Assembly: GCA_030592625.1 (NCBI GenBank) | Contig: JAUVIY010000062.1 | Location: forward strand, 1-10,760 | DNA length: 10,760 nucleotides | Direction: 5' to 3' | DNA from: Spirochaeta sp. | Lineage (GTDB): Bacteria > Spirochaetota > Spirochaetia > DSM-2461 | In this document: positions 1 through 8,020 of the stretch, in pieces | Layout: each line of letters starts with the position of its first letter | Numbering within the stretch: position 1 is the first letter of the stretch | Program-made: the position numbers and the translations under genes | The notes under the pieces: generated by a model | Databases searched by the model: none | What the model was told of the DNA's origin: nothing | The model's input: only the letters and a program-made list of their open reading frames with translations

Positions 1-3000
1 GCATCCTCCCTGGCCTTGACTGTCTCTTTCTCACCAAGGCCTCCGGTGACGGCAAAAATACCGATCCAATCCCTCACACCACTGCCTGCCGGAGCGACCC
101 AATCGGCCTGGGAAAGATAATAGGGTGTTTTTTCCTTGAAACCGGTCTGCCTCATCTGTTGAAGCACCCTGAAGGGCTCAGTCCGTCCTTCATCGTGATA
201 CAGGAGTATGTCATCCCCGACCGACTGGGATGGAAAAATCCCCACGACGGCGGCGGCTCTGAGCAGCTTGCCGGCAACGATGCGGTCCAGCCATGAACGG
301 GCATCCCTGAGCAGGTTCCGGGCCTCTTCTCCCCGTTCAGGATCGTCCAGAATCTCCGGATACCTGCCCTTGAATTCCCAGGCATACAGAAAGAATCCCC
401 AGTCAATCAGAGGGATAATTTCCTCCAGGGGTATGTCGGAGTATGTTTTTACACCTGTGAAACGCGGCTCGGGCAGCTCTTGTTCCGGTGTCCAGCCGCC
501 GTCGGGAGTCCAGGGTGCGGAACGCGCTTGAGCCAGATCGACATGAACTGTACCTTCGATTCGACTCTTTTTCTCATCTCTGAGTCTCTTCTGCTCTTCC
601 CGGGTCTTTCTGATGAATTCGTCTCTGCCGACAGAATCCATCAAGGCCGAGACGGCGGCCGGGGCAAGGGATGCATCTTTAACATGGATAACCGGCGCCG
701 AGCAGGATGGAGCGATTTTCAGCGCTGTATGAGCTGGACTGGTGGTGGCTCCGCCGATCAGAAGCGGAGTTTTCCACCCTTTGTTCTCCAATTCACAGGC
801 AATCCGTACCATCTCATCCAGGCTCGGCGTTATCAGACCGGAGATACCGATGATGTCAGCATTCCACTCTACCGCTCGGCGCATGATATCTTCGAGGGGA
901 ACCATGACTCCTAAATCTTCCACTTCATAACCGTTGCATTGAAGTACCACGCCGACGATATTTTTGCCGATGTCATGGACATCACCTTTTACCGTTGCCA
1001 TGAGGATACGCCCCCGGGAGCTGACACCGGAAACCTTCGCATCCTCCAGATAGGGCTGAAGAACACCGACTGCCCGTTTCATTACACGAGCACTCTTCAC
1101 CACCTGGGGCAGAAACATCTTTCCCTCACCGAAGAGCTCACCGACACGGTTCAAGCCCTTCATCAGAGGCCCCTCTATTACGCTCAGAGGATCGCCGCTG
1201 TTCCGACGGGCCTCTTCGACATCCTCTTCCACCCAGCCGGCGAGACCCTTCACCAGAGCATGGGTCAGCCGATCCTCAACCGGCATTTCGCGCCAGCCCA
1301 GATCTTCAGTAACGGCTTTTCCCCGGCCGGCATAGGATTCTGCAATATCCAGAAGCCGATCATCGGCATCCGGCCTTCTGGCCAGGATGACATCCTCGAT
1401 TCTTATCCGGAGTTCGTCTTTCACTTCGTCGTAGACTTCCAGCTGCCCGGCGTTGACGATACCCATGGTCAATCCGGCCTTGACGGCGTGATAAAGGAAA
1501 ACGGCGTGCATGGCTTCCCGTACGGCATTATTACCGCGGAAGGAAAAAGAGATGTTGCTGATACCGCCGGAAAACTTGACTCCGGGAAGTTCACTTTTAA
1601 GCACCCGGACCGCCTCGATGAAATCCAGGGAGTATCGGGTATGTTCGGGGATGCCTGTGGCCACGGCGAATACATTCAGATCGAGAATAATGTCTTCAGG
1701 CGGGAATCCGGCTTCAGTCATAAGGAGATTCACCGCCCGGCGGCCGATCTCGATTTTCCGATCCCGGCTGTCGGCCTGCCCGTCTTCATCGAAAGCCATG
1801 ACGACGGCCGCCGCCCCGTAACGCCGGACGATTCGGGCCTGATTGAGAAAAACGGCCTCACCTTCCTTCAGGCTCAACGAATTCACAACACCTTTTCCCT
1901 GGAGACAGCAGAGACCGGCTTCCAGAGCAGCAAAACGGGACGAATCAATCATCACCGGAACCCGGGACACATCGGGTTCGGCCATCAGGAGATTGAGGAA
2001 TCGTGTCATTTCCTCCGATGCGTCCAACAGGGCGTCATCCACGTTCACATCGATGATCTGGGCACCATTTTCAACCTGTTGACGGGCGATATCCACCGCT
2101 TCGTCATAGTTCTTTTCCCGGATCAAACGGGCGAATTTACGTGAGCCCGATATGTTCGTCCTCTCACCGATGTTGACGAAAAGACTCTCAGCGTCGATCA
2201 GTAGAGATTCCAAACCGCTGAGGCGGGTGATACATGTGACAGCTGCTGTATTTGATTTTCGTGGAGAAACCCCGGCCAGACGTGCCTTGATGGCTTCGAT
2301 ATGGTCCGGACGAGTCCCGCAGCAGCCCCCGACGATATTCAGGAATCCCTTGTCCGCCATTTCACCCAGAACACGTGCCATATGCTCCGGGGTATCGTTG
2401 TAATTTCCCTCTTCATCAGGGAGTCCGGCGTTGGGATGAACTGAAATGGGTACTGTTGCTACTTCGGCCAACCCTCGAATGTGAGGCACCAGATCCGTTG
2501 CACCCAGGGCACAGTTGAGTCCAACTGACAAGGGATCGGCATGGGACACCGAATACCAGAATGCTTCCGGCGTCTGCCCGGTTAAAGTACGCCCGGAGGC
2601 ATCGGTTATTGTCCCCGATATCATTACAGGCCAGCGGCGACCGTACTCCTCAAACAGACCAAGCAGCGCATGGATTGCAGCTTTAGCATTCAAGGCGTCG
2701 AACACTGTTTCAATAAGCAGAATATCAGCACCGCCTTCGATGAGTCCCCTGGCGGCTTCACGATATGATTCGGATACTTCTCTGAAAGTGACGTCCCTGT
2801 AGCCCGGATCTTCCACTTTAGGAGATAAAGACAATGTCTTACTTGTCGGTCCCATAGTACCGGCGACAAATTTCGCACCCTTCCCACCGTCTTCATGGAA
2901 TCGATTGATGGCTTCCCGGGCGATTTCCGCCGCCCGTCTGTTCATCTCAAGTACAAGGCTTTCGGTTCCGTATTCCGCCTGGGATATTGAGGTTCCGTTA

Positions 3001-3257
3001 AATGAATTCGTTTCGATGATATCGGCGCCGGCGTTAAGGAATTCGGTGTGGAATTCCTTGACGAGATCGGGGCGGACCAGGTTGAGCATTTCATGATTAC
3101 CCGCAAGATTCTTCGGTTGAGCCGTAAAACGTTCTCCGCGGTAATCCGTTTCTACCAGTTTTCTAGATTGAAACCATGTTCCCGCAGCACCATCGAGAAT
3201 GAGTATCCTTTCTTCGATGAGTTTCCGAAGTTCATCTGTTCTATCCGGCTGAATCAT
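1..3257 (-). CDS. metH: Cobalamin-dependent methionine synthase MetH, 3' end outside window
   Basis: Transfers a methyl group from 5-methyltetrahydrofolate to homocysteine through methylcobalamin, in the cytoplasm. I translated 1085 codons from the minus strand with no stop; E. coli MetH has about 1227 residues, so roughly 140 C-terminal residues are missing. Domains in order: homocysteine-binding barrel (about 1-340) with the zinc ligands Cys249 (in GLNCALG) and Cys312-Cys313 (in GGCCGT); pterin-binding barrel (about 360-640, beginning FVNIGERTN and containing [15 protein letters not shown] and SFSFRGN motifs); cobalamin cap and Rossmann domains with the ligand motif DVHDIG, His761; and the start of the reactivation domain (from about 905, with VGDDI and FAVTGGL). 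Residue spacing is almost the same as in E. coli (Cys247, Cys310-311, His759). The start at 3257 has a GAGGAA ribosome site and fits the family N-terminus; an in-frame ATG at 3314 is possible but poorer. Catalytic residues seen are intact. Confidence 0.97.
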   Translation of the reverse strand, partial: MIQPDRTDELRKLIEERILILDGAAGTWFQSRKLVETDYRGERFTAQPKNLAGNHEMLNLVRPDLVKEFHTEFLNAGADIIETNSFNGTSISQAEYGTESLVLEMNRRAAEIAREAINRFHEDGGKGAKFVAGTMGPTSKTLSLSPKVEDPGYRDVTFREVSESYREAARGLIEGGADILLIETVFDALNAKAAIHALLGLFEEYGRRWPVMISGTITDASGRTLTGQTPEAFWYSVSHADPLSVGLNCALGATDLVPHIRGLAEVATVPISVHPNAGLPDEEGNYNDTPEHMARVLGEMADKGFLNIVGGCCGTRPDHIEAIKARLAGVSPRKSNTAAVTCITRLSGLESLLIDAESLFVNIGERTNISGSRKFARLIREKNYDEAVDIARQQVENGAQIIDVNVDDALLDASEEMTRFLNLLMAEPDVSRVPVMIDSSRFAALEAGLCCLQGKGVVNSLSLKEGEAVFLNQARIVRRYGAAAVVMAFDEDGQADSRDRKIEIGRRAVNLLMTEAGFPPEDIILDLNVFAVATGIPEHTRYSLDFIEAVRVLKSELPGVKFSGGISNISFSFRGNNAVREAMHAVFLYHAVKAGLTMGIVNAGQLEVYDEVKDELRIRIEDVILARRPDADDRLLDIAESYAGRGKAVTEDLGWREMPVEDRLTHALVKGLAGWVEEDVEEARRNSGDPLSVIEGPLMKGLNRVGELFGEGKMFLPQVVKSARVMKRAVGVLQPYLEDAKVSGVSSRGRILMATVKGDVHDIGKNIVGVVLQCNGYEVEDLGVMVPLEDIMRRAVEWNADIIGISGLITPSLDEMVRIACELENKGWKTPLLIGGATTSPAHTALKIAPSCSAPVIHVKDASLAPAAVSALMDSVGRDEFIRKTREEQKRLRDEKKSRIEGTVHVDLAQARSAPWTPDGGWTPEQELPEPRFTGVKTYSDIPLEEIIPLIDWGFFLYAWEFKGRYPEILDDPERGEEARNLLRDARSWLDRIVAGKLLRAAAVVGIFPSQSVGDDILLYHDEGRTEPFRVLQQMRQTGFKEKTPYYLSQADWVAPAGSGVRDWIGIFAVTGGLGEKETVKARED

Positions 3258-3266
3258 GGTGCGGTA

Positions 3267-3272
3267 TTCCTC
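3267..3272 (-). promoter_or_regulatory. Ribosome binding site deciding the metH start
   Basis: On the minus strand GAGGAA lies 9 bases before the ATG at 3257. The longer alternative ATG at 3314 has only a weak GGGAT upstream, and an in-frame TAA sits three codons before it. The 19 residues between the two ATGs have no counterpart in the MetH N-termini I know, so I prefer 3257. Confidence 0.6.
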
Positions 3273-3372
3273 ATTGGGCCTGATTCTATCGACAGGAACG
3301 CGGGAGGGCAACATCGCTGGTTAATCCCGGCAGTGTTTAGCCCTGATTGATCCTGTTACTTGATTCCCAATC

Positions 3373-3399
3373 GAATGAGAGGAGTGAACTTGTTCATTC
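3373..3399. repeat. Small inverted repeat with the same end motif
   Basis: GAATGA at 3373-3378 is answered by TCATTC at 3394-3399, and CGAATGAG at 3372-3379 is a third occurrence of the motif that opens the two longer repeat copies at 3446 and 3636. An inner hairpin (3382-3399) overlaps it. It may be a degenerate or solo end of the same repeat family. Confidence 0.4.
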
Positions 3400-3443
3400 T
3401 GTCGGGATCGTTCCTCGGCTCTCGCCTCCGGTACGACCCTTGA

Positions 3444-3560
3444 TCCGAATGAGTACAGGGAAGGCAAGGTTTCCGTAGTACCGCGGCTTGCCGCGGAAAG
3501 GAGTCGCTTAGGCGACTTCGGGTCCAGGGCTCTGCTCTGGGGTATGATATCTTTCATTTA
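3444..3560. repeat. Palindromic repeat, long copy (A)
   Basis: Shares three blocks in the same order with 3634-3709: TCCGAATGAG..CAGGG (15 of 17 positions match), TTCCGTAGTAC (11 of 11) and GGGTATGATA (10 of 10), followed by a related TTCATT/CTCATT end. The ends form an inverted repeat (AATGAG at 3448-3453, TTCATT at 3553-3558). Relative to the other copy it has an extra middle of about 40 bases made of three small hairpins. The GGGTATGATA block contains TATGAT, which resembles a -10 box, but no good -35 accompanies it. The family of the repeat is not known to me. Confidence 0.65.
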
Positions 3561-3602
3561 CAAAGAGGATTTACTATCTTTATATCAGTAAGAGGTCATT
3601 AT

Positions 3603-4277
3603 ATGTCATCTTTAAACCAATCAGCATCTCATCTCCGAATGAGAGCAGGGGAAAGAGGCTTCCGTAGTACTACGGCTCTTCTGCCCTTGGGTATGATACT
3701 TCTCATTGTATTCCTGACAGCATCTATTCCAGCCCTCATGTCCTGTGTTTCCTACGACAGTGAACAGGACGGTGTCGTAGGATCTGTCTATGATGTGAAC
3801 GGTGTCAAGGTATTAGTTGATCCTGCCTCAGACAGACTGCTGGCCTTCGCACTGCGCAACGATTCCGACCGTCAGGTAACCATCCATGTTCGAGCCATCG
3901 GCGGAGAGATCGGATACAACACAGGAGGGAGCTCCGGATTCACAGGTATGTCGTCTGGTGGTTATCGCAGGGCTGCCTATTTGATTTCACCGAACGATAT
4001 CCTTCTCAAACCTGGCGATAAAGCGATGGGGAAAGTATTCCTCAAGAACTGGTCCCAGGCCACCAGGAACTTCACATCCCGTATCGAATTCAACGTTAAA
4101 GTCGAAGAAGAGCGGCACATGGTGATGATTGAGGCTGACCAGGACGATATTTTCGGAGATGCCAGGAACATGTTCCAGCAGAACAAGCTCGGTAAGAACG
4201 ATCCGAACAGGTACGGCAGCAAGCACTATCGAGTCGATCAGCTGCCGGACGGTTACTCTCTCGCTATTCCGGACTGA
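3603..4277 (+). CDS. Hypothetical lipoprotein with repeat-encoded signal region
   Basis: I do not recognise this 224-residue protein. It begins with a basic stretch (Arg12, Arg14, Arg18, Arg21), then a hydrophobic core (about residues 25-44), then Leu-Met-Ser-Cys with the candidate lipidated Cys48, so it is probably a membrane-anchored lipoprotein. Met at position -2 is not the commonest lipobox residue. The mature part (about 176 residues) has alternating hydrophobic strands, a glycine/serine-rich loop around residues 108-121 and no cysteine that I see; a beta-rich fold is likely but unproven. AGAGG lies 7 bases before the ATG. In-frame ATGs at 3639 and 3693 have no ribosome site, so 3603 is preferred even though the leader is long. 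Residues about 11-36 are encoded by repeat copy B. The gene is divergent from metH and convergent with livF, with only 14 bases between the stop codons. No function can be assigned. Confidence 0.8.
   Translation: MSSLNQSASHLRMRAGERGFRSTTALLPLGMILLIVFLTASIPALMSCVSYDSEQDGVVGSVYDVNGVKVLVDPASDRLLAFALRNDSDRQVTIHVRAIGGEIGYNTGGSSGFTGMSSGGYRRAAYLISPNDILLKPGDKAMGKVFLKNWSQATRNFTSRIEFNVKVEEERHMVMIEADQDDIFGDARNMFQQNKLGKNDPNRYGSKHYRVDQLPDGYSLAIPD
3634..3709. repeat. Palindromic repeat, short copy (B), inside coding sequence
   Basis: This copy is a nested imperfect palindrome: AATGAG (3638-3643) with CTCATT (3702-3707), CAG (3646-3648) with CTG (3681-3683), AAGAG (3653-3657) with CTCTT (3676-3680), and a perfect central CCGTAGTACTACGG (3662-3675). 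It matches copy A at 3444-3560 in three ordered blocks. It lies in frame within the lipoprotein gene and codes for roughly residues 11-36, the basic part and the first half of the hydrophobic core of the signal peptide. Confidence 0.65.
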
Positions 4278-4291
4278 CTCTTGCGAAGTCA

Positions 4292-4999
4292 CTAGACTCC
4301 AAGATAAGCGTTTTTCACCTCTTCATCCGCCATCAGGGCGGAGGACGTATCGGTCTTGACGATTATGCCGTTCTGGAGGACATAGCCCCTGTCGGCGATT
4401 TTCAAGGCCATATTGGCGTTCTGTTCCACCAGGAAGATGGTGGTGCCCTGTTCCTTGTTGATCCTCACAATAATTCCGAAAATCTGCTGGACGATCAGAG
4501 GGGCAAGCCCCAAAGACGGTTCATCCAGCAGCAGGATCCGTGGTTTGGCCATAAGGGCCCGGCTGATGGCCAGCATCTGCTGCTCGCCACCTGAGAGAGT
4601 GCCTCCGATCTGGTGCCGGCGTTGAGAGAGAATCGGGAAGAGTTCGAATACGTACTCCAGATCCCGTTTCATCTCTTCCTTGTCGGTTCTCAGATAGGCA
4701 CCCATATCCAGGTTTTCAAGGACGGTAAGCTGGGGAAAGATACGCCGACCCTCCGGTACCTGGCTCATGCCCATGGTGACAATCTTGTGAGGGGGCATCC
4801 CGGTGATGTCGATACCTTCGAGAATCACCGTTCCGCTTCGGGGAGGTTCGATTCCGCTGATGGACATCAGGGTAGTGGATTTACCGGCGCCGTTGGCACC
4901 GATGAGGCAAATGATTTCCCCTTTGTTCACTTCGAGACTGATGCCCTTGAGGGCCTGAATATTGCCGTAGTAAGTATGTATGTTGTCGACTTTCAGCAT
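4292..4999 (-). CDS. livF: Branched-chain amino acid ABC transporter ATPase LivF
   Basis: One of the two nucleotide-binding subunits that power uptake of leucine, isoleucine, valine or related amino acids; acts on the cytoplasmic face of the inner membrane. The 235-residue protein has all ABC elements: Walker A GANGAGKST (34-42), Q-loop Gln80 in SQVPEGRRIF, signature LSGGEQQ (135-141), Walker B ILLLDEP (155-161). At the switch position it has Gln193 (LVEQN) instead of histidine; this is usual for LivF and not damage. Length matches E. coli LivF (237). It is the last gene of the liv operon: only 3 bases separate it from livG, and GGGAG 8 bases before the ATG lies within the end of livG. The exact amino acid transported cannot be read from the sequence. 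Confidence 0.95.
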   Translation of the reverse strand: MLKVDNIHTYYGNIQALKGISLEVNKGEIICLIGANGAGKSTTLMSISGIEPPRSGTVILEGIDITGMPPHKIVTMGMSQVPEGRRIFPQLTVLENLDMGAYLRTDKEEMKRDLEYVFELFPILSQRRHQIGGTLSGGEQQMLAISRALMAKPRILLLDEPSLGLAPLIVQQIFGIIVRINKEQGTTIFLVEQNANMALKIADRGYVLQNGIIVKTDTSSALMADEEVKNAYLGV

Positions 5000-5002
5000 C
5001 TT

Positions 5003-5782
5003 CTATTCTCCCAGGTAAGCCTTGATGACTGCGGGATTTGCCTTCACCTCGTCGGGAGAGCCTTCGGCGATCAGTTTGCCGTAATCCAGGACATAAATTC
5101 GTTCCGACAGACTCATTACCAGACTCATATCGTGCTCGATGAGAAGGATGGTAATTCCTTCTTTGTCACGGATTCGGGTGATGGTGTCATCAAGTTCCTT
5201 CGTTTCCTGGGGGTTCATACCTGCTGCGGGCTCATCCAGCAGCAGAAGTTGAGGTTCGGTAGCCATGGCCCGGGCAATTTCAAGCCGGCGCTGGGCACCG
5301 TAAGACAAGCTGGAAGCCGGCTCATTTGCGTATTGTTTCAGACCCAGTTTTTTCAGGATGACGAGGCTGTCCTCGACAACCTGCTTTTCCTCGGTCCGTG
5401 TACTCTTATCCCGGAAAATCGCACCGAATATACCGGCTTGCAGCTTCGGATGCCGTCCGATCATGACATTTTCAAGGGCGGTCATGCTGCTGAACAGACG
5501 TATATTCTGAAATGTACGCGCCAGTCCGAGCTCGGTAATATTGTTCGGTTTCATACCGTTGGTTCGAATCACCTTCGATTCGGGATTTGAAACGGCAATG
5601 TCGCCTTCAGAGGGCTTATAGACGCCGGTGACACAATTGAAGAGAGTCGTTTTACCGGCGCCGTTTGGCCCGATCAGGGCAACGATTTCACCGTCGTTAA
5701 TATGTATGTTCACATGATCAACGGCACGCAGGCCACCGAAGACCATGGAAAAATCTTTGATTTCAAGAATGATTCGGCTCAT
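5003..5782 (-). CDS. livG: Branched-chain amino acid ABC transporter ATPase LivG
   Basis: Second ATP-binding subunit, which should pair with LivF beneath the LivH-LivM channel. The 259-residue protein shows Walker A GPNGAGKTT (38-46), signature LSYGAQRR (159-166), Walker B LLLLDEP (179-185) and switch His217 in LIEHD. The LSYGAQ variant of the signature and the C-terminal tail ending in Ala-Tyr-Leu-Gly-Glu are typical of LivG rather than LivF. Length is as expected (E. coli 255). Its ATG overlaps the livM stop by four bases (5779-5782), which suggests translational coupling; GAGGA precedes the start by 6 bases. Confidence 0.95.
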   Translation of the reverse strand: MSRIILEIKDFSMVFGGLRAVDHVNIHINDGEIVALIGPNGAGKTTLFNCVTGVYKPSEGDIAVSNPESKVIRTNGMKPNNITELGLARTFQNIRLFSSMTALENVMIGRHPKLQAGIFGAIFRDKSTRTEEKQVVEDSLVILKKLGLKQYANEPASSLSYGAQRRLEIARAMATEPQLLLLDEPAAGMNPQETKELDDTITRIRDKEGITILLIEHDMSLVMSLSERIYVLDYGKLIAEGSPDEVKANPAVIKAYLGE

Positions 5783-6993
5783 GATTGATCCTCACCAACA
5801 ATGTAGTGCTTCCTCACCCTGGGAATGATTCCCTGAGGTCTGAAGATTGACATTACCACCAGAGCAACTCCGAACATGAGCATCCGGTAATCGGAAAGCG
5901 CACGGAAATATTCGGGGATGAGTGTCACCAGGAAGGCGCCGAGGATAACGCCGGGGATTGATCCGGTACCGCCGAGAACAACGGCTACCAGTATCATCAC
6001 CGATTCCATCAGGGTGAAACTGCCCGGATTGATGTAGGTGGTCTTTGCGGCCAGGAGAACACCTGCCATACCGGCCCAGATGGCACCCAGGGCGAAGGTT
6101 GTCAGTTTTGCCTTTGTGAGATCTATACCCATGGATTGGGCGGCGATGTCATCTTCGCTCATAGCCTCCAATGCCCGGCCGATCCGGGAATCCTCGATGC
6201 GCCGCATCACAAAGATGGTGAAAAGTACCAGCGCGATACAGATATAGAACAGATAGATTGTGGCACCCTGAAGCGAAAGTTTGGTGATAAAACCCGGACG
6301 GGGTATTTGAGCGATACCTTCGGGGCCCTTGGTGAATCCGGATAAGTTTTCAAGTACCAGTCGTGCGATTTCGCCGAATGCCAGGGTAACGATGGCCAGA
6401 TAGTCTCCCCTGAGCCTGAGGACGGGAAAGCCGATCAACAGGCCGAAAACGGCACCGGAAACGGCTCCGAGAGGCAGGGCGACCCAGAACGGGATACCCC
6501 AATAGAGATACATCAGACCGTAGGAATAGGCACCCATGGCGTAGAATGCCGCATAACCGAGATGCAGCAGTCCGCCGTAGCCGATGACGATATTCAATCC
6601 CAGACCAAGAATGACAAATATCAGGGCACTGGTCATGATGCTCACCTGGTAAAAGTTCACCAGCAAAGGCAAAACGAGAACAAGGACCGCCAATGTCGAT
6701 AACACCGGAATCCTCATTTTTTTATCGTTCAGGGATTTATGCAGGGAAAACCTTCGTGACTCTTTAGTATCAGTTTTCTTCAAGCCGGAGCCGTTCTCTT
6801 TGCGGTCGAGCAAATAACGCCAGAGCCACGAGAGAATGAACGTACCGGTACCGACCCACATAAGATTGATCCAGCGCCAATTCACCGTCATATTAATGGT
6901 ATTTACCTTGATGACAATGATCGGGAAGGTAAGGATCATCATCCAAAGAGCACTGAGAGCAGATGTCCTGATTTCTTTTAGCACTTTATTCAT
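5779..6993 (-). CDS. livM: Branched-chain amino acid ABC transporter permease LivM
   Basis: Membrane subunit that forms the translocation path with LivH. The 404-residue protein has an N-terminal extension with two likely membrane segments (about 13-30 and 44-61) and a charged linker (about 62-93), then the conserved permease core. The core carries the family motifs GYGGLLHLG (138-146) and LRLRGDYLAIVTLAFGEI (192-209), followed by KGPEGI (222-227). E. coli LivM (425 residues) also has an N-terminal extension, so this is the long type rather than the shorter form found in many paralogues. It lies 4 bases after livH and overlaps livG by 4. Its ribosome site (AAGGTG, about 9 bases upstream) is weak, which fits coupling to livH. 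Confidence 0.95.
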   Translation of the reverse strand: MNKVLKEIRTSALSALWMMILTFPIIVIKVNTINMTVNWRWINLMWVGTGTFILSWLWRYLLDRKENGSGLKKTDTKESRRFSLHKSLNDKKMRIPVLSTLAVLVLVLPLLVNFYQVSIMTSALIFVILGLGLNIVIGYGGLLHLGYAAFYAMGAYSYGLMYLYWGIPFWVALPLGAVSGAVFGLLIGFPVLRLRGDYLAIVTLAFGEIARLVLENLSGFTKGPEGIAQIPRPGFITKLSLQGATIYLFYICIALVLFTIFVMRRIEDSRIGRALEAMSEDDIAAQSMGIDLTKAKLTTFALGAIWAGMAGVLLAAKTTYINPGSFTLMESVMILVAVVLGGTGSIPGVILGAFLVTLIPEYFRALSDYRMLMFGVALVVMSIFRPQGIIPRVRKHYIVGEDQS

Positions 6994-6997
6994 GACA

Positions 6998-7903
6998 TCA
7001 CACCTTCTCTATCTCATTACGCCCCATGAGGCCTGAGGGCTTGATGATGAGAATGATGATGAGAATGACGAATGCGAAGGCATCTTCATAGGCACTGGAG
7101 ATGTAACCGGCACCGAAACTCTCGGCCATCCCGAGAACAAAACTCCCCAGAACGGCTCCCGGGATGCTTCCGATGCCTCCGAGTACTGCAGCAACAAAAG
7201 CTTTGATGCCCGCCAGAAACCCGATGTAGAAGTTGATCTGTCCCATATGGTTGGCAATGAGAACACCACCTATAGCCGCCGTGGCAGATCCGATGGCGAA
7301 CGTGAAGGTAATCACCTTGTTGATGTCGATACCCACCAGTTGAGCCATCACCTTATCCTGGGATGTGGCTCTCATTGCTTTCCCCATCCTGGTAAACTTG
7401 ATCAGTATGGTCAGGAATATCATAACCACGACAGTGGTAATCATAATGACCAGCTGAGTGGTTGTAACCAGGGATTTCCCCGGGATGAGAAAGGAAAAAT
7501 TCGGAATCATGGAACGGAACGGCAGGAAATCAGAGGTTTGAGCCAGGAGAACGTAATTCTGCAATACAAGCGACATGCCGATAGCACTGATGAGAGCTGT
7601 GAGTCTCGGTGCTTTCCTCAGAGGTTTATATGCGATATTTTCCATGGTAACACCGTATCCGGCGGAAAAAAAGATTGCGGCGGCCAGGGAAATGAACAGT
7701 ATGGTAACCGGCGGCAGTCCGGTGGTAATCTGCAATACGCCGCCGATGATAAGGGCAGTGAATGCACCGATCATGTAAATCTCGCCATGGGCGAAGTTGA
7801 TGAGCTTGATGATGCCGTAAACCATCGTGTAGCCCAGGGCGATCAATGCATAGATACTGCCTTTGGTTAGCCCGGCAAGAACGAGCTGCAGGAAGTACTT
7901 CAA
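6998..7903 (-). CDS. livH: Branched-chain amino acid ABC transporter permease LivH (TTG start)
   Basis: Partner permease of LivM, a polytopic inner-membrane protein. The 301-residue protein has the diagnostic N-terminal segment GSIYALIALGYTMVYG followed by INFAHGE (35-41), a conserved GGIGS motif late in the protein, and the C-terminal KPSGLMGR (288-295). E. coli LivH has 308 residues. The start codon is TTG: the plus strand reads CAA at 7901-7903. GAGGAG lies 8 bases upstream, and the encoded N-terminus aligns with the family, so this start is well supported. The gene follows livK after a 117-base gap holding a hairpin, and runs directly into livM. Confidence 0.95.
   Translation of the reverse strand: MKYFLQLVLAGLTKGSIYALIALGYTMVYGIIKLINFAHGEIYMIGAFTALIIGGVLQITTGLPPVTILFISLAAAIFFSAGYGVTMENIAYKPLRKAPRLTALISAIGMSLVLQNYVLLAQTSDFLPFRSMIPNFSFLIPGKSLVTTTQLVIMITTVVVMIFLTILIKFTRMGKAMRATSQDKVMAQLVGIDINKVITFTFAIGSATAAIGGVLIANHMGQINFYIGFLAGIKAFVAAVLGGIGSIPGAVLGSFVLGMAESFGAGYISSAYEDAFAFVILIIILIIKPSGLMGRNEIEKV
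7043..7066. repeat. Perfect 12-base tandem duplication inside livH
   Basis: GATGATGAGAAT occurs twice back to back (7043-7054 and 7055-7066). On the coding strand it gives Ile-Leu-Ile-Ile twice within the last membrane segment of LivH. Since LivH proteins normally have a hydrophobic helix here, the repeat may be codon-level chance in a low-complexity segment. Confidence 0.8.
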
Positions 7904-7911
7904 AGGGATTT

Positions 7912-7917
7912 CTCCTC
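7912..7917 (-). promoter_or_regulatory. Ribosome binding site for the TTG start of livH
   Basis: GAGGAG on the minus strand, 8 bases ahead of the TTG at 7903. It is among the strongest ribosome sites in the window and decides the choice of a non-ATG start. Confidence 0.75.
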
Positions 7918-7961
7918 AAAAGATGAATATAAGACAAAAAGCAGTATAACTGTTTTTGCCG

Positions 7962-7992
7962 AAAAAGGGGCGACAGGATATCCTGTCGCCCC
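7962..7992 (-). terminator. Intra-operon hairpin terminator or attenuator between livK and livH
   Basis: Positions 7967-7992 are a perfect 26-base palindrome with half-site GGGGCGACAGGAT. On the minus strand it is followed at once by five T (7966-7962), the layout of an intrinsic terminator for transcription leaving livK. The T-run is short and livH has no visible promoter of its own after it, so partial readthrough is more likely than complete stop. The other strand lacks a T-run. A smaller 5-bp hairpin (7999-8013) lies just after the livK stop. Confidence 0.8.
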
Positions 7993-8020
7993 CGATCATC
8001 ACGAAAAGCGTGAATTGATT

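Larger units (their letters stand above)
3258..3602. other. Hairpin-rich spacer between divergent metH and lipoprotein gene
   Basis: This 345-base spacer has no convincing gene. It holds a chain of inverted repeats: 3382-3399 (GAAC-TT-GTTC core), 3404-3439 (GGG.TCGT against ACGA.CCC, with GGC/GCC inside), 3481-3496 (CCGCGG twice around CTTG), 3502-3517 (AGTCGC against GCGACT) and 3524-3540 (CCAGGGC against GCTCTGG, one G-T pair). None is followed by a clear T-run on either strand, so I do not call terminators. I looked for SAM or cobalamin riboswitch signatures ahead of metH and did not recognise any. Promoters for the two divergent genes should lie here, but none is strong enough to call. 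Confidence 0.7.

Noticed and set aside
939..2144. Long plus-strand reading frame of 401 codons
   Set aside because: It lies wholly antisense to metH, whose minus-strand product matches a well-conserved family throughout this stretch.
3321..3557. 78-codon minus-strand reading frame upstream of metH
   Set aside because: It runs through repeat copy A and the hairpin cluster, has no ribosome site ahead of its ATG, and its sequence is explained by the repeat. I treat it as repeat readthrough.
3557..3585. TTTACA with TTATAT 17 bases later as promoter of the lipoprotein gene
   Set aside because: The -10 matches only three of six positions and the start point would fall on the ribosome site, so it is unlikely to work.
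3315..3602. SAM or cobalamin riboswitch ahead of metH
   Set aside because: Both would make sense for metH, but I could not recognise the conserved core of either; the hairpins here are better explained by the repeat. A covariance-model scan of the minus strand would settle it.
4275..4294. Bidirectional terminator between the convergent lipoprotein gene and livF
   Set aside because: Only 14 bases separate the stop codons and no hairpin is seen there.
4613..5590. Plus-strand reading frame of 325 codons
   Set aside because: It is antisense to livF and livG, both with complete ABC motifs; the composition is that of a shadow frame.
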